Source of the DNA: Rhizophagus irregularis
Taxonomy: Eukaryota; Glomeromycota; Glomeromycetes; Glomerales; Glomeraceae
Assembly (NCBI RefSeq): GCF_026210795.1
Contig: NC_089436.1
Location: forward strand, 2,108,001-2,172,000
Direction of reading: 5' to 3'
Length of the DNA: 64,000 nt
Positions 12,801 to 25,518 of the stretch are shown here, piece after piece. A program made the translations under genes and the position numbers. Below the pieces are notes generated by a model. That model saw only the letters and a program-made list of their open reading frames with translations. It had not been told where the DNA came from and did no database searches. Each line of letters starts with the position of its first letter. The stretch's first letter is position 1.

Positions 12801-14270
12801 CAAAGAAATAATTTTTTTCACGAATGCATGTAAATTACAGAGAGGAGTCATCAATACGTTTATTCAGCGACATTATCATATCGTATATGCGTAGCAACAT
12901 GGCGCAGTATTTTTGAAAAAAAAAATGATTGACATTGTTTATTTTACAATAAAAGACAATAGATGGTTACACTATTTCATTTTTTTTGACAGTTGGTTTG
13001 TGCACGTTGCAAATCAAATGTAATTTTTTTTTTGTTTGTAAAAAAGTGTCATTGTTATTAGTATAAAGTAAATCACGTAGTCAAATTAATCGTGCCGGGG
13101 AGAGAAAAAAAAAAAATATATATATATTTATTAATTATTTTTTTTTCTCGTGAAAATTAATTATACATTTACATTCTTATGCAACAGCTAAAAAAATGTT
13201 CATTGTTGAAAGATCTTTAAATAAATTTCTCGACTCAAAGATCTCTGAGTCAATTTTAAAGATTACTTAATCACTAAATAAATTCATTTGAATAAAGCGA
13301 AAAGGTGAAGAAAACGATGATAAACAATGTAGAAAGTCAATGGAGCTTTTTTAATAAAATCGACTTTAGAAATGTTAAAGTTAATGTAATATCCATTGTT
13401 TTCTTTTGCATTTGCATAAAAAAGAAAAAAGAGATCATTAAAGTGTTCTTTTCATATTCTGTAAGGAAGCGGCATGTATTATGTGCAATTATTATTATTA
13501 TTTATTATTTATTTTTTTTTTTTATTTTTATTCCATTTTATTCTACTTCTTTGTAATTACTTGCTTGAATGAGTTTTGTAGAATTCATAGAATACTGTAA
13601 ATAAATCAATCAATCATTCAACATAATTTTTCCTTGAAAAGAACTTAAATTTTTTTTATTACTTTAATTGTTGTCATATACATTTTCTTTTTTTTTTTTA
13701 ATCATATATAGTTTTTTCTCTAAAAAAAAATTTGTAATTTGAAGATAATTGAAATATTTGAGATTTGAGAAGTAAAGAAAAAGTAAAGAAAATAGAAAAA
13801 AAAGATAATCATCGAAAAAGGTAAATTTATATATATAATAGTACTTATTACATACGGAGTAAATAATAAGTAAAAAGAAATTCATTTGTTCAAACTAAAA
13901 AGAAACGAGTAAAATTAAAAGGTACGTCTCATGCGTTCAAGATTAAAAGCCATGCATTTTACTTGCATTACTTTACGAATGCTGCGTAAAAAAAAACCGA
14001 AAACTCTTTTAAACTAATAAGAGGTTATATAATCGATAAAAAAAAAAAACAACGATAATGATTAACGCCAAACTTCGGAATACCTTAACGAGCAAGGTAA
14101 AGAAAAAAAAAAGGAATATTAATAGAATTAATATTCTGAATGATAAAAAATCAAGAAAATTGCGGGAAAAAAGAATTCAATACATTCAATACTTTAAGAT
14201 AAGTCTTACTATTTTTAGGAACTGCCAAACAAAAAAAAAAGAACAAAAACCCCCTTCAAATTTCTATCCC
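9836..14270. other. Long AT-rich intergenic region
   Basis: No supportable gene in 4.4 kb. Visible items: repeated ACCTGACCTGAC motifs on both sides of an A run (about 9945-10050), a similar motif recurring near 26140; a short tandem of CTAAATTGA units (about 11588-11620); and long poly-A/poly-T runs from 12.3 to 14.2 kb. Open frames at 12660-14297 are AT-driven and have no protein-like content. Confidence 0.5.
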
Positions 14271-17200
14271 TCATTTCATATTTTTATATCCTCGTAATAA
14301 AATTGTTCTTTTTTGTCGTAATAAGTTTTGTCCTTCTTCTATTGAAACTTCGACCTCCTCAAATAACCTTTCTCCCCATTCTGGTACTTTCCCTTTTTTC
14401 TCTTCTCCATCTTCATTGCCTGCAGTTCCGTTCAATCGAGGATATTTATTCAAAATTGCTTCAAAAAGTTCGAGCTTTAGCTCTTCTTCGAGTGCCATTT
14501 GAAATTTGGCATTAATGCCATATAATGTGTACGTGTACTGATCTATCGCGTACTGAAGGCATGCCGAAGCGTAAAGCAAAGACTCGAAGAATGGTTTCAT
14601 TATGTGGGTTTTTGAAATGTTGTTCCCGCTGGGTGCACGGTGATCTTTCAATACGGCGGCATCCGCAGCGGATGAGAAGTTATGAAAAGTAGTTGTCTGC
14701 TCGGTTGTTTCTTCGGTTTCGTGTCTTGCTACTTGTTCTCCCCCACTTCCAGGGCACAAAGAATATTCAACGCCATCGCCTCGTCCTCGGCACTGTTTCA
14801 CCATCACCCAATTTCCTTCCTGTTCCTCCCTCAAAATAACGCTAGTTTCATCATTGTAAGCATTACTTTCTTTTTCTTGCCACTCTCTTCCAGTCAACTG
14901 CCAAGCTCCTCTCCTTAATTTTTCTACAATTGTACTTGCGACTTTATCCTCATCTCCGCATATTCGTATGCCCTCGTAGAGCATTTGGCGAGCTAAAATC
15001 ATCCTTTGTACGCACCTTATAAACCACTCAACTCCATCTGAGTGAGCTGGTGCTGCATATGGTATTTTTGCCATGTTCTCGCGGAAAAGTCGCATCCTAC
15101 CTTGCTGATCGTATTTACAATGGTGGGATAAAAAGTGTTGAATGGTAGTTGAATTTAAAATACCAAGGAAAAAATATGGTGGAAGTCTTGTGGTAGTTTT
15201 TACAGTAAAATAAATACACTAGTGTTATATAAGAGATAATTTAGCTTTTTTTTTTTTCCCCTCCCCATCAAAAAAAGGTACCGGATTAATGGAGAAGGTT
15301 TAACACACCTGATTAGTCACGCACACGTTGTCTTCGTCTATAAAGAACCGTTGGCGAGGCTATCATAAGATAAGGAAGAAAAAACAAATTTTTTTTTATT
15401 TTTAAGAAATTTTATCTATGAAATTTTTCATCTCGTGCTTCAAATATGTTATTTATTTTTAAGTAATTTAATAAATTCAACATGCTTACTTGGTTTTTCG
15501 AAAAATATCCATAATTAATAGGATGGATAATTTTAGTTTGTACATCAATCCTAGAATTTTAAGAAAAAAAATTAAAGTTTAATTTAAAAATAAAAATTGT
15601 TTAATTTGTAGCCAAATATAGTTTGTTTCCCACAAAAATTTCTACTGTTTATTTGTGCATGCTATTTTAAATATAAATATTAAAAGAAATACTAAAACTA
15701 TAAAGTATATAGTAATTGAAGTTGTCTGATAGCATGTAACTAATACTTAATACAGCTAGCTATCAGGTATTAATAAAAAAGCCAACAATAATAATAAACA
15801 TAACTTACCCGCATTTGCTTGTACCACAGTATACCACTTCTCTGGAAGTAAAACCTGTTTGTAAATACTTACGGGCTTCCTTCAAATACTTCCAGAATTC
15901 ACTATTTTCACCAAATTCCCTTCTAACCTTATCAACAGCATCTCGATCGACCATTATTAACGAATACATCGATCTATCTTGTTCAAGTCCATCTTTTGCA
16001 ATTGTCGTTCCTCCAGAATTATTCACAATAAAAGGTACATAAGCTTCAGCGGGTGAACTTTCTTTTTTTTCTAACCTCAGTTCATCTCCCATTTTCTGCC
16101 AAAATTCTGCCTCTTTTCCACCATTTTTTCCGTTCCAATAAAATACTGGACGCAACCAGCGTCTACACACTTCGGGACCAAATTTACTGTACGCCCAAGT
16201 TGTACGAACTACAAGAGCGTATACTGGATTTGTGTTAGGGCCTCTGTGCCAAATTAATGGATTATTTTCAACCCAGGTATGTTTCATGCTAGCATGGTCA
16301 CATAGAGAAGGTAGATGAGCGGTAATGGAATGTAAATATGCACTCACTGCCGAAGAAGGCATTAAAAATGTGAATGAGTATGAATTTGTAGATGATGGAA
16401 GTTGTGTCATCGGATATGGAAGTGAGAGTTTATATTGCATATCCTTTTCATACTGGGCATTATTTGGGTCAAAATTAGAATAAGCTTGAAGTGTTTCATG
16501 AAGAGTTGCCTTACGATTCATATAACGTAGGAAAAGAATTGAAGATTCCGTTAAAACAGGTTGTATGGGAGGAACGCTAGTTGATAAAATTGGTTCGCTT
16601 CTACGACGAAGTCGAAATATTAAAGAATCTGTTTGGATTTTACGCCAAACTTTGAACGGTTCGAATTGGAAAAATTCGACCAAATGGCATTTTTGCCACA
16701 TCCAAGCCCTATTATGTGTAAAAATAAGAATTTAAACCATTTAGAATATGTTAATATGATGTCCCTTTGACAATCGAAAGTGTGTGTTTATGTCATTATG
16801 AGAAAAGTTGTTGCATCAAATCCGAATTTGGCATCAACTTATTCTCGATTTCGTACTAAATATCATTTCTATTGCAATAAAAAAAAAAAATATACATATT
16901 TTTTTTTATTCATTACCTTAATTTGTCGGCAAATTCTAATCCCATCCATTGACTCGCTATTTTAATTGTAAAAGAATATAAATAAAACGAGTTTTTTAAA
17001 TTTAGTAATTATTAAATGCATGGTAAACATTATCAATGAACACTTTTTAATATTAACATTGTTTCAGCGCATAATTTGATATTATCATCACAAACAAATG
17101 TGAAAATCTCTACCATAAAAACAAGTTTCAAAACAAGAAATGTATAATATCAAAACAAGTTTGTCAAACTTACCGCTGATAAGACAAACCTCTCCAATTT

Positions 17201-19095
17201 CTTCTCGGCATCTTTCGACACAGAACCAAAAGAAATATGCATAAGCTTGCATTCCACCTTTACCCAAAACTCTTTCATCGAAAAGCTCACTATCAGGTTC
17301 TGAAATAAATCCAGTCTTTCTAATCATATATGGGGGATTAGTGACGATAAAATCAAACTTAAGACGTTGGGGTGATCGCAATAACCATAAATTTTCATAT
17401 TCCCATGTATGTTCTCGTTTCGGAAGATATAAATTTAAAGTGTCATTACAAAATAAGTGAAGTCTCGATAACTTAAGGTCATTTATGAGACTTGTAAGGT
17501 GAAGATAACGTTTATATAAAGGTAAGATATGCAAAGTAATATTTATCTTGCAGAGATGATATGCAAATGCATCTATTTCTATTCCCCAAAGGTTCACGGA
17601 CAATGAATGAAGAAGATTGGAAATTGCCACTGAATTATTCCAAACAATAGGACATTGTTGAGCTGCAAGTATTAAACGGCTTATATATTCACAAAGAAAC
17701 GAGCCTATTCCCATACAAGGATCTAGTACACTAGGAGCTTGAGGAAGAACTCCCCAATTAGAAGACGATTGATTTGGATATAAACTAGAATTTTGAAATG
17801 AACCTCCTAAAAGTTTTTCTATCCAAGTCCTATTTCCTTTTCCAATTAAAACACGATCCCACATGAATTGCATAACCTCCCTCGGGGTATAGAATTGACC
17901 ATGATCTTTTTGTTGTTCTTTGGCCAATACATTAAGAAAGTGTTTCGTATACAATATTGATAATATTGATTCAATTGGCTCCAATGTAGTAAAATGGATA
18001 TTTAGAGAATGAAATCTCACCGAAAGGTCACATTGGTATTGAGGCTGAGATCTTACGACCAAACGATAATACCAAGTGAAAGCTTCTAAATTTTCGCTTG
18101 CATTAGGCGGTTGATCATCAAATGGTATATTTCGCTTTAAAAAATTGTCATCATCATGAAAAATGTTCATGAATGTTTCTACACTTAATTGACGTATTGA
18201 TATCTCCTCGTTATTCTCGCATAAAAAATCCATGACCACAGTATCAAATAACATATGAACTACGGTAATAAAAGATGTAATCTGACAATAAGAATTTAAA
18301 GCATTTTTAAATAATTCTATGTCAGGAGATAAGTAAGATGATTGAACTCTGGAAATAAAAGAACGAAATTCTTCAACGCATTTGATAAATGGAGTTTTGA
18401 CATTATTCGGGTGTGAGTCATGAACGAGTTTATTAAATTCGCGAAGAAAGCTTGCTGGGATTAAATGGTCTAATTTGGAAAGATTTGAAGTATGTAAAAG
18501 AATTGAATTAATAGATATTAGGGACGTACCACCAAATTTGGAATTGATGCATTGACAAATCAAATTAAACAACTAATAACATATAAAACAGGATCATCTT
18601 CCTCGAAATTCTTTAAAACAACTCATTAAATTCTCACTACTTTTAAATAATCCTATTCTATTTTTTTTTCTTACCTTTATTAATTATTGTTATCCAAATA
18701 TCTTTTTTAACTTCCTCTAATAAAATACCTAACACTTCTACCACTTTTCCTACTAAATCTTCTGAAAGAAAGTTTGTTGAGAAAGATGACAAATTTGAGG
18801 AAAATTCTTGTCTCCTTTGTGAGTTGGATTCAGCTCCGTTGACAAGATTTTGAGCGGGGTTGACTGACTTGAATATGAAGGGAGTGTTGAACGTAATTTC
18901 AGAATTTTGAGGTTTATGTCGCGACACGTGAGAATCTTGAAAGAAGCAATTCCAAGTATCAATTCTTGGATCCACTTCAACTTCGTTAAGAACAACGCTA
19001 AGCCAATCGTCACTCTGTGAAGATACCTCGTCCGAAGACTTTAGTCTCTTTGGCGGAGGGGCGACGGTTTGCGTATTATCGTTTGCATTCGACAT
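14271..19095 (-). CDS. Intron-containing N6-adenine DNA methyltransferase-like protein
   Basis: Seven exons fit in phase: 18675-19095, 17174-18621, 16917-16956, 15809-16708, 15490-15550, 15309-15359 and 14271-15104, encoding about 1,250 residues. The start is ATG at 19095. Exon 1 is polar with a basic PPPKRLK stretch, a possible nuclear signal. Exon 2 has the order seen in HsdM/Eco57I-type enzymes: GQFYTPREVMQFM (target-side helix), VLDPCMGIGSFL (SAM motif I), WGIEIDAFAYHLCKINI (motif II) and DFIVTNPPYMIRKTG (catalytic NPPY, codons at 17328-17339). Micro-exon 3 joins in phase to give WMGLEFADKL, followed by FFQFEPFKVWRKIQTDSLIF, typical of the region after the catalytic core. The C-terminal half is not recognised and may be the target-recognition part. 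Oddity: the reading frame entering exon 2 at 18621 (VVLKNFEEDDPVLYVIS) runs into a stop, and the long frame begins one base out of register near 18568-18572 beside a T run. An assembly indel or a real frameshift is likely. A 60-bp in-frame GT-AG stretch near 18470-18530 could also be an intron. The reaction is inferred from motifs; DNA rather than RNA or protein as substrate is likely but not proven. Confidence 0.85.
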
Positions 19096-19224
19096 TTTTC
19101 TAAAAAATGACTTATAAGTGTGTATGTATTCTATATATGTTTCGAAAATGATGATCTTCCTAAAGGAAGGTGAAGTCTATTTGTGATGAGATTTTGAAAA
19201 GCCACCGCCTTTGTGCATATTCAG
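19096..19224. promoter_or_regulatory. Probable bidirectional promoter interval
   Basis: The 129 bp between the methyltransferase start (19095, minus) and the first plus-strand coding-like exon. No strong box was identified. The role is inferred from the divergent layout only. Confidence 0.3.
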
Positions 19225-19762
19225 AACCGCCTTTCAATACTTCGCAAAATTGGAAGAATACGGTCTTTTTATACACGAAGTCCGCCTTCCAACTACTTTG
19301 GCCTACTCAGAGCCACAAGCGTATTATTTTAGCGATTTCTTTGGTGGAACAGCAAAGCACACAACGAATGGCGAAGAAGTAGTGGTAAGCATTGTTTTGC
19401 GTTTTATTATTTTTGATTTCTAAAACTAGTGTCGTCACAAAAAAAGCTTTATTTATTAGCACGTGATCTAAAACTTTCGGTCTGAAATAGTGGGGTATAA
19501 ACCCCGATATTCTCCATCAAACCCCATTTTAACCCGTTTATAAACCTGTTTTAATAGAATGTTATATTCAACAGATCTTGTTTGCAGATACGTTGTGCCA
19601 AGTAAACTGCATAATAATAGAATAGAAAAGATCTTCGACGTCCAAATGAAAGGATTGTACAAAACTTTAATGTGGCGAAGCGGGAACCTAGTAAATTCTA
19701 TGTTTTTTTGGCGAAGAATTTTTTATCTGTTTTATTTGGAGGGAAACAAGCCGAGTGCAAGG
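19225..19762 (+). CDS. Two exons of an unidentified plus-strand gene
   Basis: Exon-like block 19225-19384 lies between an acceptor (ATTCAG) and a strong donor (GTAAGC) and reads FQYFAKLEEYGLFIHEVRLP onward with codon choice typical of coding DNA. A second block, 19621-19762, follows an ATAATAG acceptor in compatible phase and reads VAKREPSKFYVFLAKNFLSV before a GTAATT donor. Alternative frames are also open in both blocks (for example the MCIFRTAF frame in block 1, and VQMKGLYKTLMWRSGNL in block 2), so the frame is not certain. No family is recognised and no ATG start or terminal exon was found. It may be the relic of a gene divergent from the methyltransferase. Confidence 0.35.
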
Positions 19763-22286
19763 GTAATTAATTTATTTATGATAATCTTATTTCATATGTA
19801 TATTATAGTATGGAAAACATGAATTCTCAAATGAATTTTTGATTGAAAATCTTGTTTTAAATAGCAACTGCATCGACGAAACAGAAATGCATTTGATTTT
19901 TAATTAAAACATAATATATGTATACCTACCCCATTACCTGTTTTGACAATACTATAATATTATTTATATTATATTTTATAATATTATTAATAATAAATTC
20001 TTTTATAATAAGTAATTTAGACGGACGCGCTTTCCCAGAGAAATTTTTTTTTTCTTCGAATAACGAATAACACTCGCGGTCTATAATAAGGAGGTGCTTT
20101 CTAAAAAAAAACGCCAAAAAAAAAAAAAAAAAATTTCAACAAAAGGGTGAGATATAAAGATGGATGCATTAATATAATTCATTTAATGACATAATCATAA
20201 TTTTGCTAAGCCAAGATAATACTAATGAACTTCCATAATTAATTTTGTATTCATTAGATGTTTACGTTTTTCGTACAAAGTTTTCTGCGAGAAAAAAAAA
20301 CAGAGCTGAATAAGTGATTGATCGACCAAGAAATTCACGTCCATAATGCACAACCTGTTCGTTGATAAAAAAATTTTTTTTTTTTTTTTCCTTTTAAAAT
20401 ATATATTTATATATATTTATTCTAAAACTTGCGTTCGATTACATCATAATATAGTTCAAAAGAGGAAACATCCGTGAAACGCCCTTTGATAACGCAATCT
20501 AACAAATGGAAGAAATGGAAGGAAAAGTCCTTATGACCTGTTGCATCTAAGGAAAAAAAAAAATAAATAAAATAATTCACAATGAACTTTATTTTATAAT
20601 TTATACATTAATAATAATATATATTGTAAGTAAAAGCTCATTCTTGTCCACTCTTGTCAAAAACGGAATTATTATCATTAATATCTTTCATTCACAAGAT
20701 AATCCAACACAAATATGGTACTAACAGGTAACTCAAATCAACAATCGCGAAACCTTTTTCTAGTTTTTATCAGTTTTTATCACTTATTATCGTGTATGAT
20801 TCCGGTAGAGTTGGTAACATTACTTACTATTATTTAATCCCCCATATTTTGAACCCTAATTCCACGTTCGGGACCGCATGTACGGGAGCAAAAGAAAGAT
20901 TGGGCATTTCTTTATCAGGTCATATATTTTGTATTATTTAACAATCCATTGAATCTTAATATTATTACCATGTTTGACTCTTGTCATATGGGTTTGTGAT
21001 GTGTTAAAAATGTTTGTGACATATATGTGACTATAATTGTTTTCGTGAATCGTTCCCGGTGATCCATTTTATTAGTCAAATTTCGTCCTGAAACGCGGAA
21101 AAATCTAATACATCTATTACGCCACAGAAATTTTTTTTAAGGATCTAAACCCAATCTAGGTAGAATTATAATAGTAAATTAACCGGATTGAGCAGTATAT
21201 TATAAAGTAATCCCTGTAGTTTCGCGTTTTTTTATCACAGTTTCACAATTGCTTGGCGATCAAAGTAAAAGAAACTCTTTGTGTGCGTCCTTTAAAAAAA
21301 GAATTTTGAAATTTAAAGTTTAAGATTATCTCTTTATACCATTTTTTTTGTCTTTAAATTGTAAGCACATCTCTGCATAATATAAATCTTAAATAAAGAA
21401 ATAATCATGACTATATCGACTATATCAATTTCATTGTCACGGGAAGTACTAAAAAAAAAGGTTTTACTGCGGATGATTGAAAGATTGAACTAATTTTTTT
21501 GTCATTTTTTGCCAAAAAAAAAAAAAAAAAAAAATTGTGAAGGTAATATATTTTTTCCCCATTTTTCACACCCCCTAACGCCCATTGAAATTTTTTTAAA
21601 AAAATGTCTTTCCCACCCCCGAAATACAACATATGATGGTAAGCAAGCTTACAAAATCCTTTATTACTTTCAAATATTAAGCCCAAATTATTATTATTTT
21701 TATTATTTCGCATAACTTAAAAGATAGCTGTCAAGATAATTAAATAAGTCATACCCCACATTTCAAATATTATATAACTTACCTTTAATGGCAACTTGGT
21801 ATATTTTTTATGTAAGCACGTTGAAAAAGAAATATCTCCGTTTTGAACTTCAAAATACTTTGTTTCTATGATTACATAGAACAATATCTTGCTATAATAC
21901 TTTGTTTCTGTTTTTTTTTTATGTGAATTATAGTAACAAATAATTTATTATCTTATCATAACAAAAAAAAAATTTTTTTTACGCGTGATACATCAAATTT
22001 ATTACAAGGCTTTTCGGTTTACTATAAGATTTTATTTTATGGGGAGAGGGGCTTGTCCCCAATTCTAATAAATTTACATTCTTTAACCAATCTTACCATT
22101 CTTTCTATTTGCATTTTCCATTTGTGGCTAACCAAATCTTCTTACATCTCTAAGAAAGCAATCTTTTCTTTCGCTTTGTTTTTATACTTAAAAAAGGTAG
22201 TTGTACATTAAATCTTTCCTAATGTATTTGTGGAAAGTTTTCCCCGATGAAAGAAAAGTATCGCGCGTCTTTCTATGAGGAGAATT
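19763..22286. other. Intergenic region without a supportable gene
   Basis: AT-rich with many A/T runs; the open frames here lack protein-like content. Short GC-richer patches near 20.3-20.9 kb and 22.0-22.3 kb may be untranslated or regulatory DNA, but no structure could be assigned. Confidence 0.45.
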
Positions 22287-22621
22287 TTAGACAAGGAAAT
22301 TAAACAGGTTTGTTTGATTGTTTTCCTCGTGTGGTAATGAATTTCCATCAGAGATTGTTTGTGATTCCATATCTGAAGATTGTACCTGAGAAGTAATTAA
22401 TGGTCGTGCTTCTGTTACTATTTGGTTCACACATCCCGTGTTCTGAAGCCCAGGGGTACGGATTTTTCTCGAGGTATCTGCGTTGTATATCTTATCAAAT
22501 AAAGTTATAAAATTGCATTGTTTCTAAATAAATTAATATAAAATGTTAACCCTTGAATTACTATTTGTAACCCTTTTTTTCGAAGTAATCTTTTCATTCC
22601 AGCTTCAATCACGCAATTCAT
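22287..22621 (-). CDS. Possible small two-exon gene, unidentified
   Basis: The terminal block 22287-22477 follows an ACGCAG acceptor and stays open to a TAA. It reads as a polar Ser/Gln/Asn/Thr-rich tail (QSSDMESQTISDGNSLPHEE). Upstream, 22551-22621 starts at an ATG and reads MNCVIEAGMKRLLRKKGLQI before a GTTAAC donor. The obvious donor phase favours a different frame of the last block (YLEKNPYPWASEHG...), which is also open for a while, so the exon joining is unresolved. No family is recognised. Confidence 0.3.
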
Positions 22622-23597
22622 TGGTTTTGCGTTTTCACGAGTTGGAAACGAGATTGGTGAATATTACTCGATAAGCCGTTTAGAAGATGGTGGTACTGAA
22701 AAAAAAAAAGATAATCCTCATACATTTAGCGAAATTTGTATACACTACAAAAAAGCAAAGGTATTATTAAATGTTTAGATCGTGTTCTTATAGTGTGTCC
22801 ATAAAGGGATGGATAATATAGACCATCTTTTAAAATTCTCATTAACTCTATGGCAATTTTCTTACAAATTGTTATTTTTAGAACTATTAGATATCGCGTG
22901 AGAAGTAAAAAAAAAAGCCGTCTGGCGTTTGGGGATAAATAATTAATTTGCATCCACTTTGATATATGGGATTTTGTATTGTGAAACGTCGTTATACTGC
23001 GGTTCTAAATGATATTAATAAATCAAGTAAATTCAAAGTCTTTGTTGTCTTACCAAAATTAATTTAGATTCACTTTCCATATTTAATATAATAATTGTTA
23101 TATCGTGCAAAACACCTTTAAAGCATTGGCAAAATTTGTATATGATCTTCAAAAAAAAAGGCAGGAAAGTACTAAGAAATTTGTTTATTGATATATTTGT
23201 CATCATTTTCCATTTTTCGAATTAATAAGACTATTTTCGAAACTATATATAATTCTAATTTTCTAATTATTTTTATTGATTGATTGCTTTACAAATCATA
23301 ATTTTCGTATTTTATGATTTGTTACTTTTAATTTATCATTTATAATCAGATTTGTGAAAAATTAAATCCTTTTGATTTGTAATTTCTCTAAAAAGAAAAG
23401 GAATTTCCGATACATGATTCCGATATATGGATATATGATTTGAGATTTAGGAATCGATCGGATTATATACATATCGGCGATTATTGCCCCAAATGTTATT
23501 TAACGTAAAAAGCCATTAAAATATAATAATGTATATTAATTAATTTGCATCATTATCATCTTGTCTTATGTAGGAAAGTGAAATACAATAAGTATGG

Positions 23598-23603
23598 CAC
23601 GTG
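23598..23603. promoter_or_regulatory. CACGTG box upstream of NOP2-like gene
   Basis: A palindromic CACGTG within GGCACGTGCC, about 140 bp before the ATG. In fungi such boxes bind Cbf1/bHLH factors. Function here is inferred. Confidence 0.4.
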
Positions 23604-23661
23604 CCAAAAAGAACCAGATTAACCAGATTTATGTAGTACAATTTCTAAATAAAGGTGCCAG

Positions 23662-23667
23662 CACGTG
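23662..23667. promoter_or_regulatory. Second CACGTG box upstream of NOP2-like gene
   Basis: CACGTGAT about 75 bp before the chosen ATG and 64 bp after the first box. Two copies so close to the start of a ribosome-biogenesis gene suggest real control sites. Confidence 0.45.
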
Positions 23668-23740
23668 ATGATTTGCAATACTAATTTTGATTCGTACATC
23701 TCATCTGATTTTTTTTATTCCGTCTAAATTATTTTTTCTC

Positions 23741-25518
23741 ATGGATCAATTCGTTTTGCCAGATAATCAATTACTTGGTAAAGAGCAAGTTGAAACAGAA
23801 GATTTACCAGTTATTTCGCAACGAATTCAAGATATAATAGAAGTGCTTAATAATTTTAAAGAGCTAGGAGATCATGAAAGGTTGATTTCATATTTCGTAA
23901 ACGTTTTTTACTTTTTTACTTTGATTTTAAATTATATTGATGTTAGCTTTTTCGTGAATTTTTCAGAGGAAGATCTGCTTATGTCGAACAACTTATTAAA
24001 GATATGGCAGTATACTATGGATATTCGGAGTATTTGTTAGAAAAACTTTTTAATTTATTTTCTGTATCTGAGGTTTAAAATTTTCCTTACGTTTATTTTT
24101 TATTTTATTTTATTTTTTTAAAAAAAAGTTAAATGCCATCACCTAATTCTAATGAATAGATTCAACATTTTTTAGGCTTTGGAATTTTTTGAAGCAAATG
24201 AAGTTCCAAGACCAGTCACAATACGAACAAATACATTGCGAACACGTCGAAGGGATTTAGCCCAAGTATTTAAATTAACATCTTTTTAATGTTTGTTTTT
24301 GATTAAATATTTAGCATTTTAAATTTATTAATAGGCCTTAATAAATCGTGGAGTAAATTTGGAACCAATTGGAAAATGGACGAAGGTCGGATTGACAATA
24401 TTTGATTCAACAGTTCCAGTAGGCATGTTTATTTTAATTTTTGTATGATTAAGCCAAAATATATGTAATATCAATTAATATTAATCCGTTATTTTAGGAG
24501 CTACACCAGAATATCTTGCTGGCCATTACATATTACAGTCTGCGTCGTCTTTTTTACCCGTTATGGCATTGGCGCCTCAAGAAAATGAAAAGATACTAGA
24601 CATGGCATCTGCGCCTGGTGGAAAGTCCACATATATTGCAGCATTAATGAAAAATACTGGTATAATATTTGCTAACGATTCAAACAAGGAGAGAACTAAA
24701 GGTCTTGTATCCAATATACATCGATTAGGTATTAAAAATACCGTAGTTTGCAACTATGATGGACGCGAGTTTCCTACTGTACTTGGAGGATTTGACAGGG
24801 TTCTTTTGGATGCTCCTTGCAGTGGAACTGGCGTTATATCAAAAGATCCATCTGTCAAAATAAATAAGGTAAAAATATTTATATAATTTTGCTTTAGTTT
24901 GCGTCATCAAAAAATAATAATTTTCAAACTCCATTTTTTAAAATAAATAATAATAAACTAAGACCGAGAAAGATTTTATTTTATTACCTCATTTGCAAAA
25001 AGAACTTCTTTTATCGGCTATTGACTCTGTAGATGCCAAATCGTCTAAAGGGGGATATATCGTATATTCAACTTGTTCAGTAACCGTTGAAGAAAATGAA
25101 GCTGTTGTAAACTATGCTTTAAAGAAACGACCAAATGTAAAATTAGTGCTAACCGGATTGGATTTTGGAAGAGAAGGATTTACAAAGTACGTAATTTGAA
25201 TATTGAATTAAAAAAAATGGTTCTTTTTTTCATTATATAAACATTATATTTTATACTCGACTTAGTTATAGAGGCAAGGTTTTCCATCCTTCACTGAAAT
25301 TAACAAGAAGATTCTATCCTCACGTTCATAATATGGATGGATTTTTTGTTTCAAAGTTTAAAAAATTTTCAAACAAGTATGAACTGAAAAGAAAGAATGA
25401 TGATGAAGATCATAAAGGTATGATTAGATTAAATTTAAATATCTTGTTTCAAAATAATGTTTGCTAAAATATTTGTTTAAATATATTTTTAGTTTCAAAA
25501 ACTAAAATCGATAAGTAA
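23741..25518 (+). CDS. NOP2: NOP2-type 25S rRNA (cytosine-C5) methyltransferase
   Basis: Eight exons join in phase: 23741-23880, 23967-24072, 24176-24265, 24335-24422, 24498-24868, 24963-25186, 25266-25417 and 25493-25518. The protein methylates a cytosine of large-subunit rRNA in the nucleolus and is needed for 60S assembly (known for the family). Visible motifs: [20 protein letters not shown] (pre-PUA/N1 signature of NOP2), [23 protein letters not shown]-binding [34 protein letters not shown] with the release cysteine, and the catalytic cysteine in [16 protein letters not shown]. The N-terminus is short: the family normally has a long charged extension of about 200 residues before the first conserved helix, so an upstream exon may be missing or the protein is naturally short. 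The intron after 24422 fits only with a GC donor (G|GCATGT), because the GTAGGC site two bases away breaks the frame. Two CACGTG boxes lie upstream. Confidence 0.93.

Noticed and set aside
13305-14297. Several open frames of 70-85 codons
   Set aside because: Lys/Asn/Ile/Phe-rich AT-driven text with no recognisable domain or splice context.
14271-19095. Reading the methyltransferase as part of a restriction-modification system
   Set aside because: No nuclease or specificity gene is adjacent; the gene has spliceosomal introns and stands alone.
19170-19382. Open frame beginning at 19170
   Set aside because: It starts at GTG, has no acceptor at its start and ends in a stop just before a strong donor; the alternative frame fits the donor better.
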